A stretch of DNA of 64,000 nt, from NCBI GenBank assembly GCA_030549495.1, contig JAUIRK010000819.1, positions 176,501-240,500 on the forward strand, given 5' to 3'. The translations under genes were made by a program, and so were the position numbers. Shown here in pieces: positions 20,656 through 31,895 of the stretch. The notes below the pieces were generated by a model. It had not been told where the DNA came from. It made no database searches and worked only from the letters and a program-made list of their open reading frames with translations. The DNA comes from Nectonema munidae (Eukaryota; Nematomorpha; Nectonematoida; Nectonematidae). Numbering within the stretch: the first letter of the stretch is position 1; the number at the start of each line of letters is the position of its first letter.

Positions 20656-21803
20656 CTTTAACACAAATTAAAAAAATATAGAGAATTTGGACAACAAATT
20701 TTAGAATTTTCCGAGAAAAATTTTGAAATGTATAATGTATACCTATTTTTCCATTGCCAGAATACCAAATAAATGGGAAAAAGAAGATGATGTATAAGAC
20801 AGATAACATTTTCTTGACGATGTTTAGCTTCTCCACTAAAATTGTGGGAAAAAGTGTGAAAGTGCGAGTCCACGCTTTCAATAAGAAAGTCTTATGCAAA
20901 TGTTACTTACAATTTATGATTGGTTGCTCGCGGCATGAAATTAGTGCATCACGAATTTTACAATGAATTCTGAAGCATATTTTTGAGAAAGGCTGCCTTT
21001 GAAGAAATTGCTTAATATCATTCACGCTAGAAATTATGTTTAAAATGACTCCTATATATTCTTACATTTGTAGAGGAAAACTAGATAGAGTTTAAGAGTA
21101 TTGAATTTATACATTTAAAAATTATTATAAGATCGGAACAATATGTCTGTTGAGGTGCATTTTTCTACGTGGTATATAATTTTTTTGTCAAATAAAAAAC
21201 TATTGATACTTTGATTGTGCTTACTTTTATAAATGTTAAAAAAAACAAAAAAAAATATATTTTTAACTTTCATTTATTTCAATTTATATATATTTTTTGC
21301 CACATAGTTTTGCAAATTTGGGCCACAATTTCGTGAATGATTTTTGAGTGCGAAAGAAACTGATCCTTTAAGACTTTTTCTTTTGGATTCAAAATCCATT
21401 TGATATTGAGATCGAAAAAGTAAGTAATCTCACAGTAAACGCACAAGAAGAATTGGCAGAACTTTCTACTGATTCTTATATAAAAATTACGTTTGCTAAA
21501 ATGAGTCTCATATCATTTTGGTCTGGTCTTGGTTCAGAATATTCAAACTTATCTCAGCTTGCAATAAACACTAGGGATACAAATTTTTCAAATTTCACAA
21601 CACTGTGTTTTTTTCTGATGAATTTGAATAAAATGTGAAAATAAGAAAAAAAAGTTTTTTATCGTTAAATCTTCAAAAAAGTTCACGCATGACTAGCTAT
21701 CTTTTTTTTAAACAAATTTCATTTGCCAAAGCATTAAAGCTATTACAAAAACATGATTAAAATGCCCGAAAAAAAGTATTCATATGGTTTAAATTTATTA
21801 TTT
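20656..21803. other. No gene recognised
   Basis: AT-rich. Frames at 20754-20966 (+) and 21453-21638 (+) lack motifs and splice support. Confidence 0.35.
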
Positions 21804-23239
21804 TTATTGAAAAATTATGAAAGAAAAAAAAATAAAGCTTGAAGTGAGAGAAGAGTCGTTAGAGGCGAGCAAGCGTAATGACAAGTTTGCTTTGTTTTTG
21901 CAAGTCATGTATAATTCTTGCATGATTTTAATTGCACGTTCGCAACATTGATTTCTTCTGGGAATATTTAAATTTGATGGCTCTTGAATCCAATGGGTTG
22001 TCACACATTTTAGAGCATTCTCATATGGTTGTAAAGCTCTGTACATTTCAGAAAAACTCTCTACTTTGAAAGTTTGATCGCTGAACCAGTAATCTGCCCA
22101 AACTTATGATAAAAAATAACAAATTGATTGCAAATTTTCTCTTGTTTCTGGTAACAAAAAATATGCCAGAAGAGCTAAAAATGGCTCGCGAATTCCATCT
22201 TGTCTTACAAATGTTCGTAATTTTTTGGAATTTTAAGTGAGGTACATACTTTTTCTCGATGAAAAATTTAAACACTAAATGAAATAAAAATTTCATGTCA
22301 TCTCTCTAGCCACCAAGATCACAAATTAAATATGCTCCGTTCTGGAAAGACTTTTGAAGATCCTCGTAATTTTTGATAAGCTTTTCAACAAAAAAGTAAT
22401 CAACGTCAGGCTTATAATTAGCACTTGGAAGTTCTTCATCCATTACAATCCATAAAATACGATCTAAAATGTGGTGTTGGCAACTCACGAACTGTGGTTT
22501 GAATGCGCCTTTGCCCAAAAACATTCTTTGCACCTTGATGACAATTCCATTCTTCTTCCCAGTATTCACGCTTGTAGTATCCGCAATTATTATTATCATT
22601 AAAACTAAATTCCACAATTTAAACACTTCTAATAGACTTCTTATTCCTTCGGCAATCTTTCCAGCTTTACCATCATCAGCAAGCTTTATTTCTTTTTTTT
22701 CAGTGACAATTATTGCTTGATAATAATCTTTGTCATCAAAATGTAAAACTCCATTTCTCATTACATAAAGTTTCAATAAGCTGTTGTTTCATTTTATTAG
22801 CTTCTCTATAAGTTGAGTGGGGGCTGGAATGTTAATGCCTTCTTTTTGCAACTGATTACAAATTTTCGATGCTTTCCTGCTTGATATGTTAGCTTGAGAG
22901 ACGAGTTTTGCAGCTATTGCACAATTGTTTTTGGTTCTCCTGGAAATACCGACACTAGCATCGCCTTCTCTAACAAAGAATCCACATCTGAAAGATTTTC
23001 TTCAAAACAAATTTCAGTTTTTTGATTTTTTGAAACTGATGCGTCGCTTGAATGATTTTTTTCAAAACTTTTTTTTCGTTTTCATGGATGAATGGTGTGA
23101 ATGCCTGCATTTTTTTGGTTGAATAACCGATTGTCCCGATGCTTTCAAGCTGAAGATTGTAAAGCTTTTTGTCATCGATATTGAGCCATGTTCCGTTGAT
23201 TTTGGTGATGTCAAAAATGTTATTCAAAGGTTCAAACAT
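21804..23239 (-). pseudogene. hAT-like transposase remnant
   Basis: The minus strand, in several frames, reads successively NGTWLNIDDKKLYNLQLESI and GTIGYSTKKM (near 23180), IADTTSVNTGKKNGIVIKVQ and FVSCQHHILDRILW (22580-22450), FEDLQ-like SFQNGAYLICDLGG, TRWNSRA (near 22190), and a C-terminal block PRRNQCCERAIKIMQELY (21960-21900). The Asp-Thr-Thr motif, the Cys-His-His block and the RW motif follow the order of hAT-superfamily transposases. At least four frame changes. Ends not located. Confidence 0.7.
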
Positions 23240-24063
23240 GTTTTTTTCTTACAGTCTTCATACAAATTAACCACTTACAATGGAATTACATTACCCTAGT
23301 AGACTGTATGCCTTGTTTCGATAGAATTGGGGAGTTTAATGTTTGGAACCAAAGAAACAAAACTTCATCTGGTATTATTTTGATCCTTTCTCTTCTTCTC
23401 TTAGTTGAACTTGCGAGTGATTGGAAACGCCCAACAATTTGTTTTTTCAATGGCATTCTACTTCTTTCTGCTAGCGAAAACTCCTCAATTGCTACATTTT
23501 TGCTTAACGGATATTTCGCCTACGCACATTTTGCATACGGACATTTTTTTAATATGACAAGCGAATTAAATTGTGAAGAGTTTTAATTTTTTTTTTAATT
23601 TTTTTTTTCATTATTTTCCTACAATCTATAGAAAATACTAGGAAATCATCGAACTAAAATGATTAACTAGATGTCTTTGAATAAATTAAGAAAGTATCTA
23701 GCAAAAAAATCATTCCAGTAAAATTAATTTAGAAGTTTATAATTGGCATTGATTGTCAGGTTTGATTGCTTTTTTTGATACATTTTTGGGTGCTTTTCAT
23801 TAGAATAAACAAAAGCTCTATGAAATAAGTTTTCACAAAATCTAGCATACCTGATATTGGGCATATATTTGTAAAAAACTTTTTATACGTATTTCAATAA
23901 AAATTTTAATTAAAATTTTTAAATGCAACATCACTAGTAGATTGCCAATATTTGGTTAAACTCAATAGATTTTACACATATCAAGAACAAGAATAAAAAA
24001 GTTCTTCTGATTAAAGTGTCACGTGGGATGATAAAATTTTTTCACTTCTTAAGGGACAAACGT
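23240..24063. other. No gene recognised
   Basis: AT-rich. A plus frame at 23308-23586 may be antisense to upstream hAT sequence. It ends in a short tandem of gacattt/gcatacgg units (23505-23550) similar in style to 48283-48440. Confidence 0.35.
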
Positions 24064-24200
24064 CGGCAGATGGCCTAGTGGTAGGAGCGTAGGTTATTGA
24101 TCCAGATGGTCTGGGTTCGATTTCCAATCATGGCTATCATTACCATCTGTCCAGCTATGGAAGATTATTCTTCCCTATATGGATGTGAAATCCACAACTA
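24064..24200 (+). mobile_element. Second tRNA-derived SINE type
   Basis: gtcggcagatggcctagtgg contains an A box (TGGCCTAGTGG), and ctgggttcgatttcc contains a B box, separated by about 37 nt. The 3' side cannot pair with the 5' GTCGGCA to close an acceptor stem, so it is a SINE head, not a tRNA gene. The body continues to about 24200 and differs from the 20526 family. Confidence 0.65.
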
Positions 24201-24609
24201 AAAAAACTATAGATACTTTCTTTTTTTCCATTAAGTTATTTCATCTTCTTGAAAACTAGAGTAACTTTCTGAATTAGCATCATGTTGGTCTGATCTGTTG
24301 TTTTGATCAAACATTTGTTGTCTATACACATTGATCAAACTATAAAAAAATCATAGGAAATTTTACAAAATTTCTTTCTTATAAAATTCAGTTCAAGACA
24401 TTTGGTTAAATCAGTTATGAAAATATTTATATGTACTTCTTGTTTTTGGTACCATTGGGAAAATCTTAAGATGACATAATTTGAACAGGCAATTTATAAA
24501 AATTTTCATCTTGCAAACTCTATTAGTGATGATGGGGGCCTAAAACATCCCTCTCCTTTACTAAAAAACTTATTCTATAAAATTGGCTGAACAATAGCGG
24601 TTCAAATTC

Positions 24610-26440
24610 GGCTACTTTTCCTATAAAATCGCTAGCTGCATCTTTTGTTACCTCATTTTAAAAAATGACAATCCAATCAAAAATTAATATTTTTCAATAA
24701 AATTTTGATATTTTATGTAGTTAAACTTCTAACTTAGGGTCTATATTATATACTATCTTGAAAATTTATAATTATCCACAGTTTTGAACGCATAACACTT
24801 TATATATTTAATTTTTTCAATAATCACGGTTACTTTTTAGAAAATGTCAATCAAAATTTTGATTGATTAGAAGTATATCTAACAAAATATTCCTTCAAAT
24901 TTTACATAAAATGTATGTATTTATACCAAATTTATCCATGCTACTATCATTTTTGAACTCAGATTTTAGATTTAAGTTTTAAAATATATGTGAGTGTTAA
25001 TCAAATTTGCGGTTTACTACTGAAAAGTGTCTCCAAAAATATTCATTCAAATTTTACATAAAACACTATAATAAAATCAATAATGCTGGTTTCATTTTTA
25101 GACTCTGTTTTTGCATTTAGAGGTTTTAAGATACCGTGTTAATCAAATATGCGGTTACGAGTGAAAATTGTCTCCAAAAATATTCTCCCTGATTTTACAT
25201 GAAATATATGTTTTTATACCTAATCAACATTGCTAGTTTCATTTCTGAACTCAGTTTTAGCTTTCAAAATATCTGCAAACGCCAATCCAATGTGCGGTTT
25301 ACGTATGAAGTCTACAGAAATAATTTTGAAATTTAAATAAAATATCTGTTTTTAACCCATTTACGACCAATGTTCCTATTTTGGAACATAAGTAATTTCA
25401 TCTTCGTCTGCTTTTTTCAATGACTTTGAATATAAATCGTCTGCGTTTTTTTAAATATCGTCTGCTTTGCTTGGTCTTAAATGGGTTAAACTAAATTCAC
25501 GATGCTGCTTTCATTTTTGGACTCAGTTTTCGTATTTATGCTTTTAAAATATTTGAAAGCTTCAATCATATTTAGGGTTTACTTCTAAAATCTGGCCCGA
25601 AATATATAATAAACAAAATTTTAAATAAAATATCTGCTTCAATACCAAATTCACTATGCTTATTTTATTTTTATACTCTATTTTCCCTAATACGGTTAAA
25701 AAATATCTGGAAGTTTCAAATTGGTGGTGTATGCCTGAAAATTTATTTTATTCACAAAATCATTTATGTAAAATTTTTTCAAAAAATCGTTGTATATTCT
25801 TTAGATAGTACAAATATAATTTTTTTTATATATTTGGTTTTATAATAATTTCTTCGGTCATCTTGAACATGAAATATTAATTTTTATAAAAGAAAAATAA
25901 ACTTTTAAAGATTTTCTTTTAGTGATCAAAAGAAATAATTTTAAAAAAGAAGTATATATCTTGACTGTATGCTAATGTTCCAATGAAAATGATTTAATAT
26001 TTGGTGCTTTAAAAAGAACTTGATAGTGAAAAAGAAGTTCTTCTTTTGCAAATTATATATTTTTAAACAGGTAGCTTTTCAGCTAAGGCTACAATTAGCA
26101 TTTCTAGTAGGAAGATTGTTATCAAAACTGTCTCAGATGCAGATATTTGAAGACTTAGTCTGTATTAAGATGATCCTAAATTTAAATTGCCATCTTTTCC
26201 TTTCGCGTTAAAGAGAGAGTCTATTAGATGAAGAAGGTGGACAACTTTTTGTAATTGAACAATGAACATCACGAATGATTCATCAGAAAAAAAACTTTTG
26301 AACTGGGATTGGTTGACATATATTCAGGCTGAGTATCTGTTCATATCACCTAGTAATAAAATACAAGATACTGATAAAAAAGCCCAAGATCATAAAAAAG
26401 ATTCTTTAATCAGAATACTTTTAAGAGATTTTATAGCCAA
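24610..26440 (+). repeat. Composite dispersed repeat, copy 1
   Basis: Collinear with 55800-57712 in the same orientation. Both start with ...aaatcgctagc(t/c)gcatcttttgtta, share ataacactttatatatttaa and aatcacggttactttttaga, then contain about five units of roughly 145-155 bp anchored by gcggtttac and acatgaaatatatgttttta, and finish with aacatcacgaatgattcatcagaaaaaa. Copy 1 carries a piggyBac-type miniature element at 25352-25489. Short frames near the right end (26020-26211, 26262-26525) have no recognised domain. Class unknown. Confidence 0.75.
25352..25489. mobile_element. piggyBac-type miniature element, copy 6
   Basis: TTAA at 25352-25355 and 25486-25489 bracket a 130-bp body. The left end is CCCATTTACGACCAAT (16 nt) followed directly by the dyad GTTCCTATTTTGGAAC. 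The right end is TTGGTCTTAAATGGG. It is inserted in a repeat unit whose other copies read tctgtttttataccaaat, so the sequence before insertion can be inferred as tctgttttTAAactaaat-like with a TTAA. Confidence 0.85.
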
Positions 26441-28190
26441 AAGAATGTCATTATTTGAAACATTGCTTAAACTAGGATTGTTTAAATGTGATAATTTATT
26501 TGGATTCAACTCATATCTATTTTGACAATCTTGTGGATTCTCAAGCTAATTCTAAAGTCAAATAAAAACGGTAGTTTCGATTTGTCAATAAATTCCTTAT
26601 TAATTTTAATATTGATTTTGGAATCATTCTTATTGTTTTTAAATTTGTTCAGCTCTTTCCATGTTTTTTTATTATCATTCTTGTGTGTATCAAAAAACTT
26701 ATCCTAGAAATGTTGTTTAGCTAACCATACAGAATGTTTAATCTTATTGTTCATATTATTTACACTAAGTTTAAAAAATGTAAAATTTGGTCCACCTCTT
26801 GATCAAACATTTTTCTATAAAGAATATCTTTATATCTTACTTGCTTGGGGTTGTATTTGTTGTTTTTAGATTGTTGTGATGTAGATTCACGTGTATAAAT
26901 TTATTATATTTATATTAAAATTATAAAAATAAATTTAACTATATAAATTTATTACTATTATAAACTATTTATAAAAAAGAAAAATTTAAAAGAAAATTAA
27001 AAAGCATGATAACTGCTTTTTAACTTTAGAAATCGAGTCCTGAGGGATCAAGTATACATTTGCGTACATAATTTTTATTCATTTCGCGGAGTTGCTGTCT
27101 AAGTATTTAAAATCCAAAATTTTGGAAAAAATTAATATTGTTAGACAAATTATTATTATATAAACATTTTGATTCAAAAAAAGAAAACTTTTTTTTTAAT
27201 AAGTTTTTTTATAAAAAAAAAAGGCTTTAATTGAAGTTCATACACAATTTTATGTTTAAAAAAATGGGAAAAGCGAGTACTAAATGTTTCTTGGGAAAAT
27301 CAATTTTTGAGTAGCGCTTACTTCTTATACGCTTCTCAATTCTTCAGGGTGTTTTAAATTTTTTCCCATCTCATGAACATGCGCACAGACATTAAGCTTG
27401 GAAAGGGTTAACTAACTTCTGAGCAAATTTGAACAATAAATTAACTTAATAAAGACTCCTAAAATAGGCTTACAATAAATTCCAGCATAAAATATACATT
27501 ATAGAAATTGTTACCAAGTTGTACTTTTTTAGTGGAATGTAAAACAAAGATTTGTCTGGCCTTTTTAAATTAAATGTTTGAAAGAACTGAAAATGATGTG
27601 GAATGATAAAATATGTATTTGTTGAAATATTTATAGAATATATTGTTGAACTAAGGCAGATAATGTAAAAAAAGTTGAAGATTGAACTTTCACGTTGTTA
27701 TTTGAATATAAATGAAATGAATAAGACATATCTGAAACAAAATCTCTTATGAAACACGACAAGACATAAATCATGAGAACTGAAGAACAGGAAAAAACAA
27801 AAAAAACCCATGACTATTACTCGATGTATTTCTTTCATGTACATTGTACACCCCTTTTTTCATATACCTCCCTTTTTTAGTTTTTTCGTGTAAACATTTT
27901 ATCTCCCAATATTAGCGATTTTTGGATTTCTATTCAAATGGTGCTTGTGGCGCTGACAATCATTTCCCATCTAAATACGCTCTTCTTAAAGGGACCGCAT
28001 CAAACTTGGAAATAGCATAAACTTTGCAAGGCATCTAGTTCCAATTTGAGATAACAGTTTTTCTAGCTCTATGCGTTCCATTTACTTCTACGTTTAAAAC
28101 ACTATTTATTTTACGTATATATTCACAACGTGCTTATGGGATGCTGAAATTTGCCAGTATGATTTTCGTCACCTTCGTGAAGGTGCTTCT
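26441..28190. other. No gene recognised
   Basis: Very AT-rich to about 27240, then mixed sequence. No splice-supported coding frame or named repeat. Confidence 0.4.
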
Positions 28191-28521
28191 ATAGGAAGAA
28201 AACTTCTGCATTTGTTTGCTTTTTTACATGGCTTGCTGCCATCCCGACTTCAGATAAATCAGCCTCTTCCTATCTTCCCTTCATAGTGTTCAGACCAGAA
28301 TATAGGAAGAAAACTTCTGCATTTGTTTGCTTTTTTACATGGCTTGCTGCCACCCGACTACAGATAAATCAGCCTCTTCCTATCTTCCCTTCATAGTGTT
28401 CAGACCAGAATATAGGAATAAAACTTCTGCATTTGTTTGCTTTTTTACATTGCTTGCTGCCACCCGACTACAGATAAATCAGCCTCTTCCTATCTTCCCT
28501 TCATAGTGTTCAGACCAGAAT
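28191..28521. repeat. Three tandem copies of a 110-bp unit
   Basis: Units start ataggaagaaaacttctgc at 28191, 28302 and 28412 and end cagaccagaat. They differ by only a few bases, so the triplication is recent. No coding frame runs through all units. Confidence 0.9.
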
Positions 28522-29440
28522 GATGTTGAAGAAGTTATAACTTACGTAAAATAAGAAATTCTTTTCACATCTGCCTCGTGAAATTTGCCATTTTCCTTAG
28601 CAGTACTCAATTCCTTTCCAGAATGTTCTCCTCAAAAGTAATTTTAGAATCCTTTACTTATGTTAGATTTATTCTTATATTTTTTAAATACCCTCTACTC
28701 TCGTTACTCCGGCCTCATTGTTCGTTTAATATTTTTTTCTCAAAATTTTTCCTTCCATTTTCTTCTTTGAATACTGAAAGGATTAGAATGATGAAAATAA
28801 TTTATCTTTTAACATTCTTGATTAAGTATTTGGGTTAATATTTAGTGATAATTCAGTAAAATAACATTAACTCCAGAAAACTTGGCAGAAAAGAATTATT
28901 GTTTTCACAATCAGGCAATTCCATTTTAGGAATAGATTTTTTAATGTTTGTGTCTGGAAAGAGCACGGGAGAAAACAAAAAGAAACACCCGCATGTATAG
29001 AAAGTATATGTAACATACAAAGTATAGGCGTTTGCCAGACATACTGTATATCTAGATTTATTAGTTTTGAATTTCTTTGAAGAAACCCAGAAAACCAATT
29101 TCCAATGAAAATTTTTTAATTAAAATTTGCGTATTTTCTAATAGTGTGCAGGATACAAAATATATTAAATCTCAGAAAAATTAAAAAAAAATTAAAAAAT
29201 TTAAATTTTTATCAGCTGAAAGCTATTTATAAATATACTTACTTACGCATATATAGATGGACCCATTTCGCAACACGATTCCGAAAATAATTTTTTTTAT
29301 AAATATATAATGTAATATCTAGATAGATAAAAAAAAAATAATTTTTATGTAATGGGACAAAATCTAATGACCTTATTATACTTTCAATGCAAAATTTGGT
29401 TCAAAAACGTAACAGTAAAAATGGGAGTTTTGATTGGTAG
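28522..29440. other. No gene recognised
   Basis: Short frames on both strands (28578-28838 plus, 28853-29098 minus) have no motif. AT-rich otherwise. Confidence 0.35.
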
Positions 29441-29447
29441 TTGCACA

Positions 29448-29508
29448 CTATCCGTGCATCGATAAACGTCTTTCCTATGCAATTGGCTTTTTATCGATGC
29501 ACGAATAG
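29448..29508. repeat. 61-bp palindrome, left partner
   Basis: ctatccgtgcatcgataaa at its left is the reverse complement, with one mismatch, of the 19 bases at its right. The whole unit is also an inverted copy of 31835-31895. The two were about 22 bp apart before the hAT element inserted. Confidence 0.85.
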
Positions 29509-29675
29509 TACCGTGTGCATATCTAGGGTTCAATATTTTGGCTATTTTTCTCGAATCGAGATATATTGAGATTTCTCGAGAATTCTCGAACTTTTTTGAA
29601 GTTTAACAAATCTAAAACCCATCTAGAAAAATACAACTTTCAATAATTTAAACTTATTAAAAATTATCAAAAATT

Positions 29676-30357
29676 TCAGAAAAATTTATTTATTTTGAAA
29701 GTTAAGCTATTGATACTTTTGTCACTAAGCTTAGTGACAAAAATCTCAGCAGAAGAAAATTTTCTTTCAGACTCCGTTGATGTTGGTGGAATACATTTTA
29801 AATTATTAAATAAGTTTTCGAGTTGAATTGACATTTTTCCTGTTGCTTCAAACGCTTTTACATCTTTAGAGTAACTAGTATTTCCATTATTAGTAAACAT
29901 TTCATTTCTTGGATATATTTTATTTTTAATTGTGCTTTCAAGCTTTTCATTCAAACTTTTGTACTTTTTTTCACTTTCCACTTGAATTTCTTCTTTTATA
30001 TTTATGCTTTCGTCTTTGTTTTTTCCTTCTTTCTTTAACTTGGTGTGGGTCTAAAAGTGGCAAACTTTTGATTGATCTTTGATAATAATTTTTGCCAGAA
30101 TTTAAATATTCTAAAAGAATAATAAGTTCTACGTTTCTTCTGACACTTATTCTGGAAATAAAAGAATCTTTAACTTTTGAAGATAAAGCAGTACTAAGAG
30201 AATCTAGCTCCTCAAAGATGAAATCAAACGCAGCTTCAGCTGTCAAAAGATTTGTACAGATTCTTTCAGAAACAATTTTGATCGGCTTCAAAGTATTCAT
30301 AAGATCACATAAAAACTTGGTTTCAGATTCGAAAACTGAAATGTTTTCTTTTGTCAA
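29676..30357 (-). pseudogene. hAT transposase, C-terminal half
   Basis: Two overlapping minus frames. The first (30357-29971) includes VFESETKFLCDLMNTLKPIK and an acidic helix region. The second (29981-29676) carries the hAT C-terminal dimerisation block, PPTSTESERKFSSAEIFVTK followed by LSDKSINSLTF. The basic/Lys-rich junction near 29990-30020 has a frame change. The N-terminal half with the BED finger and DDE start was not found upstream; instead there are AT-rich tandem repeats. Non-autonomous. Confidence 0.85.
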
Positions 30358-30483
30358 TTAAGCTTTTCGCAACACAAGATTTTATTTCAAGAAATCGTTC
30401 TATCATTAAAACTATACTGTTCCATCTTGTTTTCGAGTCTAAAACAAAATATTTTTCTCTATTGAATTTAAATATACTTACTT

Positions 30484-31270
30484 TTAAAATTGAAAGATAA
30501 ACCTAGTTTTAAAATTGAAAGATAAACCTAGTCTTTAATAATTAATTTTTATCAAATTATGCACATACGAAACTAAAAGTAAGGGGAGCCAACGATATAT
30601 TTAAAAAGAATAAATATTTTTTCATTTGAACATTTTTCGATTCTTTGATTATTCGACAAATATAATATTTAAAATCGTGCAAATTGCAAAGTATAGGTAA
30701 TAACTTTTGTAACGAGGTAGCAAAATATGAACAGAAAGTTTGATATTTTTAGATTTTTTAAAGAATATTTTTCGATTCTTTGATTACAGAATTTTATTTT
30801 GATTATTTGACAAATATAATATTTAAAATCGTGCAAATTGCAAAGTATAGTTTATAACTTTTGTAACATCGTATAAGGTAGCAAAATATGAACAGAAAGT
30901 TTTTTTTTTTTATTTTTTAAAGAATATTTTTCGATTCTTTGATTACAGAATTTTATTTTTATTATTTGATAAAATATATTATTTAATATCGTGAAAAAAT
31001 TAATAACTTATCTAACATCCTCGCCCCGAATGAGGTATATCAAATCTTACATCTAGCAAAATATGAACTGATAGGTTGGAGATGAATTATCGCGGTATAC
31101 AGGTTGGAGATGAACCATCGTAGTATACAGGTATAATGTATATAGGTAATAACTTATGTAGCATCGTCTCCCCGAATGAGGTATATCAAATCTTACATCT
31201 AGCAGAATGTGAACAGAAAGTTGAACATTGTCTCCCTAGTCATTTGTACATGGAATAAAAACCATCGTAG
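30484..31270. repeat. Imperfect tandem repeats inside the hAT element
   Basis: Units of about 170 bp sharing atttttcgattctttgatta, atttaaaatcgtgcaaattg and agcaaaatatgaacagaaag recur from 30620 to 31220. A second motif, ccccgaatgaggtatatcaa, recurs at 31024 and 31171, and the 22-bp block aaaattgaaagataaacct is doubled at 30485-30530. Confidence 0.7.
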
Positions 31271-31834
31271 TATACAGGTATATTGTTAATTGTATAAACA
31301 TAACTGAACTAAACAATATTATTTATTACATTCTTTTTTATATTACTTTGATGACTTTATCAAGCACTCAGTTTTTACAAACTAAATAGATAAGTCAACC
31401 AAAAAATTTAAAAAGTCCAAAGTTTGGTTTTAACTATATTGAGAATTTATCTTTGCTTAATAAGATATATTTTATCATGTCTAATTATTTAAATCATTAA
31501 GCGTTTTTTATATTCTACTAAAATATTTTAACTTAGTTTTCTTGTTCTGTATACATTTTTTTAGTTTTCCAGAAATGCAATAAAATAACGTAACTTTGTA
31601 TGACACCTTAGCATTAAAAAATGTAACCTTAGGCTTTAAGTTTTAACCTTTAACTCTTATTTTTAAAATAAAAACATCAGACTTTTTCAAAATTATTAAT
31701 TGTAAAAATATTTTATCTAAAACAAAACTAAATATTTATAATGCGAGAATTCTCGAGAAAAATATAAATCTCGTTCTTGAGATTTTTCATCTAGATCAAA
31801 AAATTTCTCGAGAGTTGAACTCTATGCATATCAT

Positions 31835-31895
31835 CTATCCGTGCATCGATAAAAAGCCAATTGTATAGGAAATACGTTTATCGATGCACGGATAG
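31835..31895. repeat. 61-bp palindrome, right partner
   Basis: Perfect 19-bp arms (ctatccgtgcatcgataaa and its reverse complement) around a 23-bp centre. It is an inverted copy of 29448-29508, and homology extends a few bases further out (tgcac/gtgca). Confidence 0.9.

Larger units (their letters stand above)
29524..31824 (-). mobile_element. hAT transposon with 8-bp target duplication
   Basis: Starts TAGGGTTCAA (29524) and ends TTGAACTCTA (31824), short imperfect inverted ends of hAT type. It is flanked on both sides by the identical 8-mer TGCATATC (29516-29523 and 31825-31832). Next to each end are further inverted stretches (tctcgagaattctcg left, gagaattctcgagaa right). Total 2301 bp. It encodes a decayed transposase on the minus strand (30357-29676) and contains internal repeats at 30484-31270. 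Confidence 0.9.

Noticed and set aside
24064-24140. Possible tRNA gene
   Set aside because: The acceptor ends do not pair (5' GTCGGCA has no complement), and the sequence continues as a SINE-like body.
28191-28521. Possible CRISPR array
   Set aside because: The three units are uniform 110-bp tandem copies with no repeat-spacer alternation, in a eukaryotic context.
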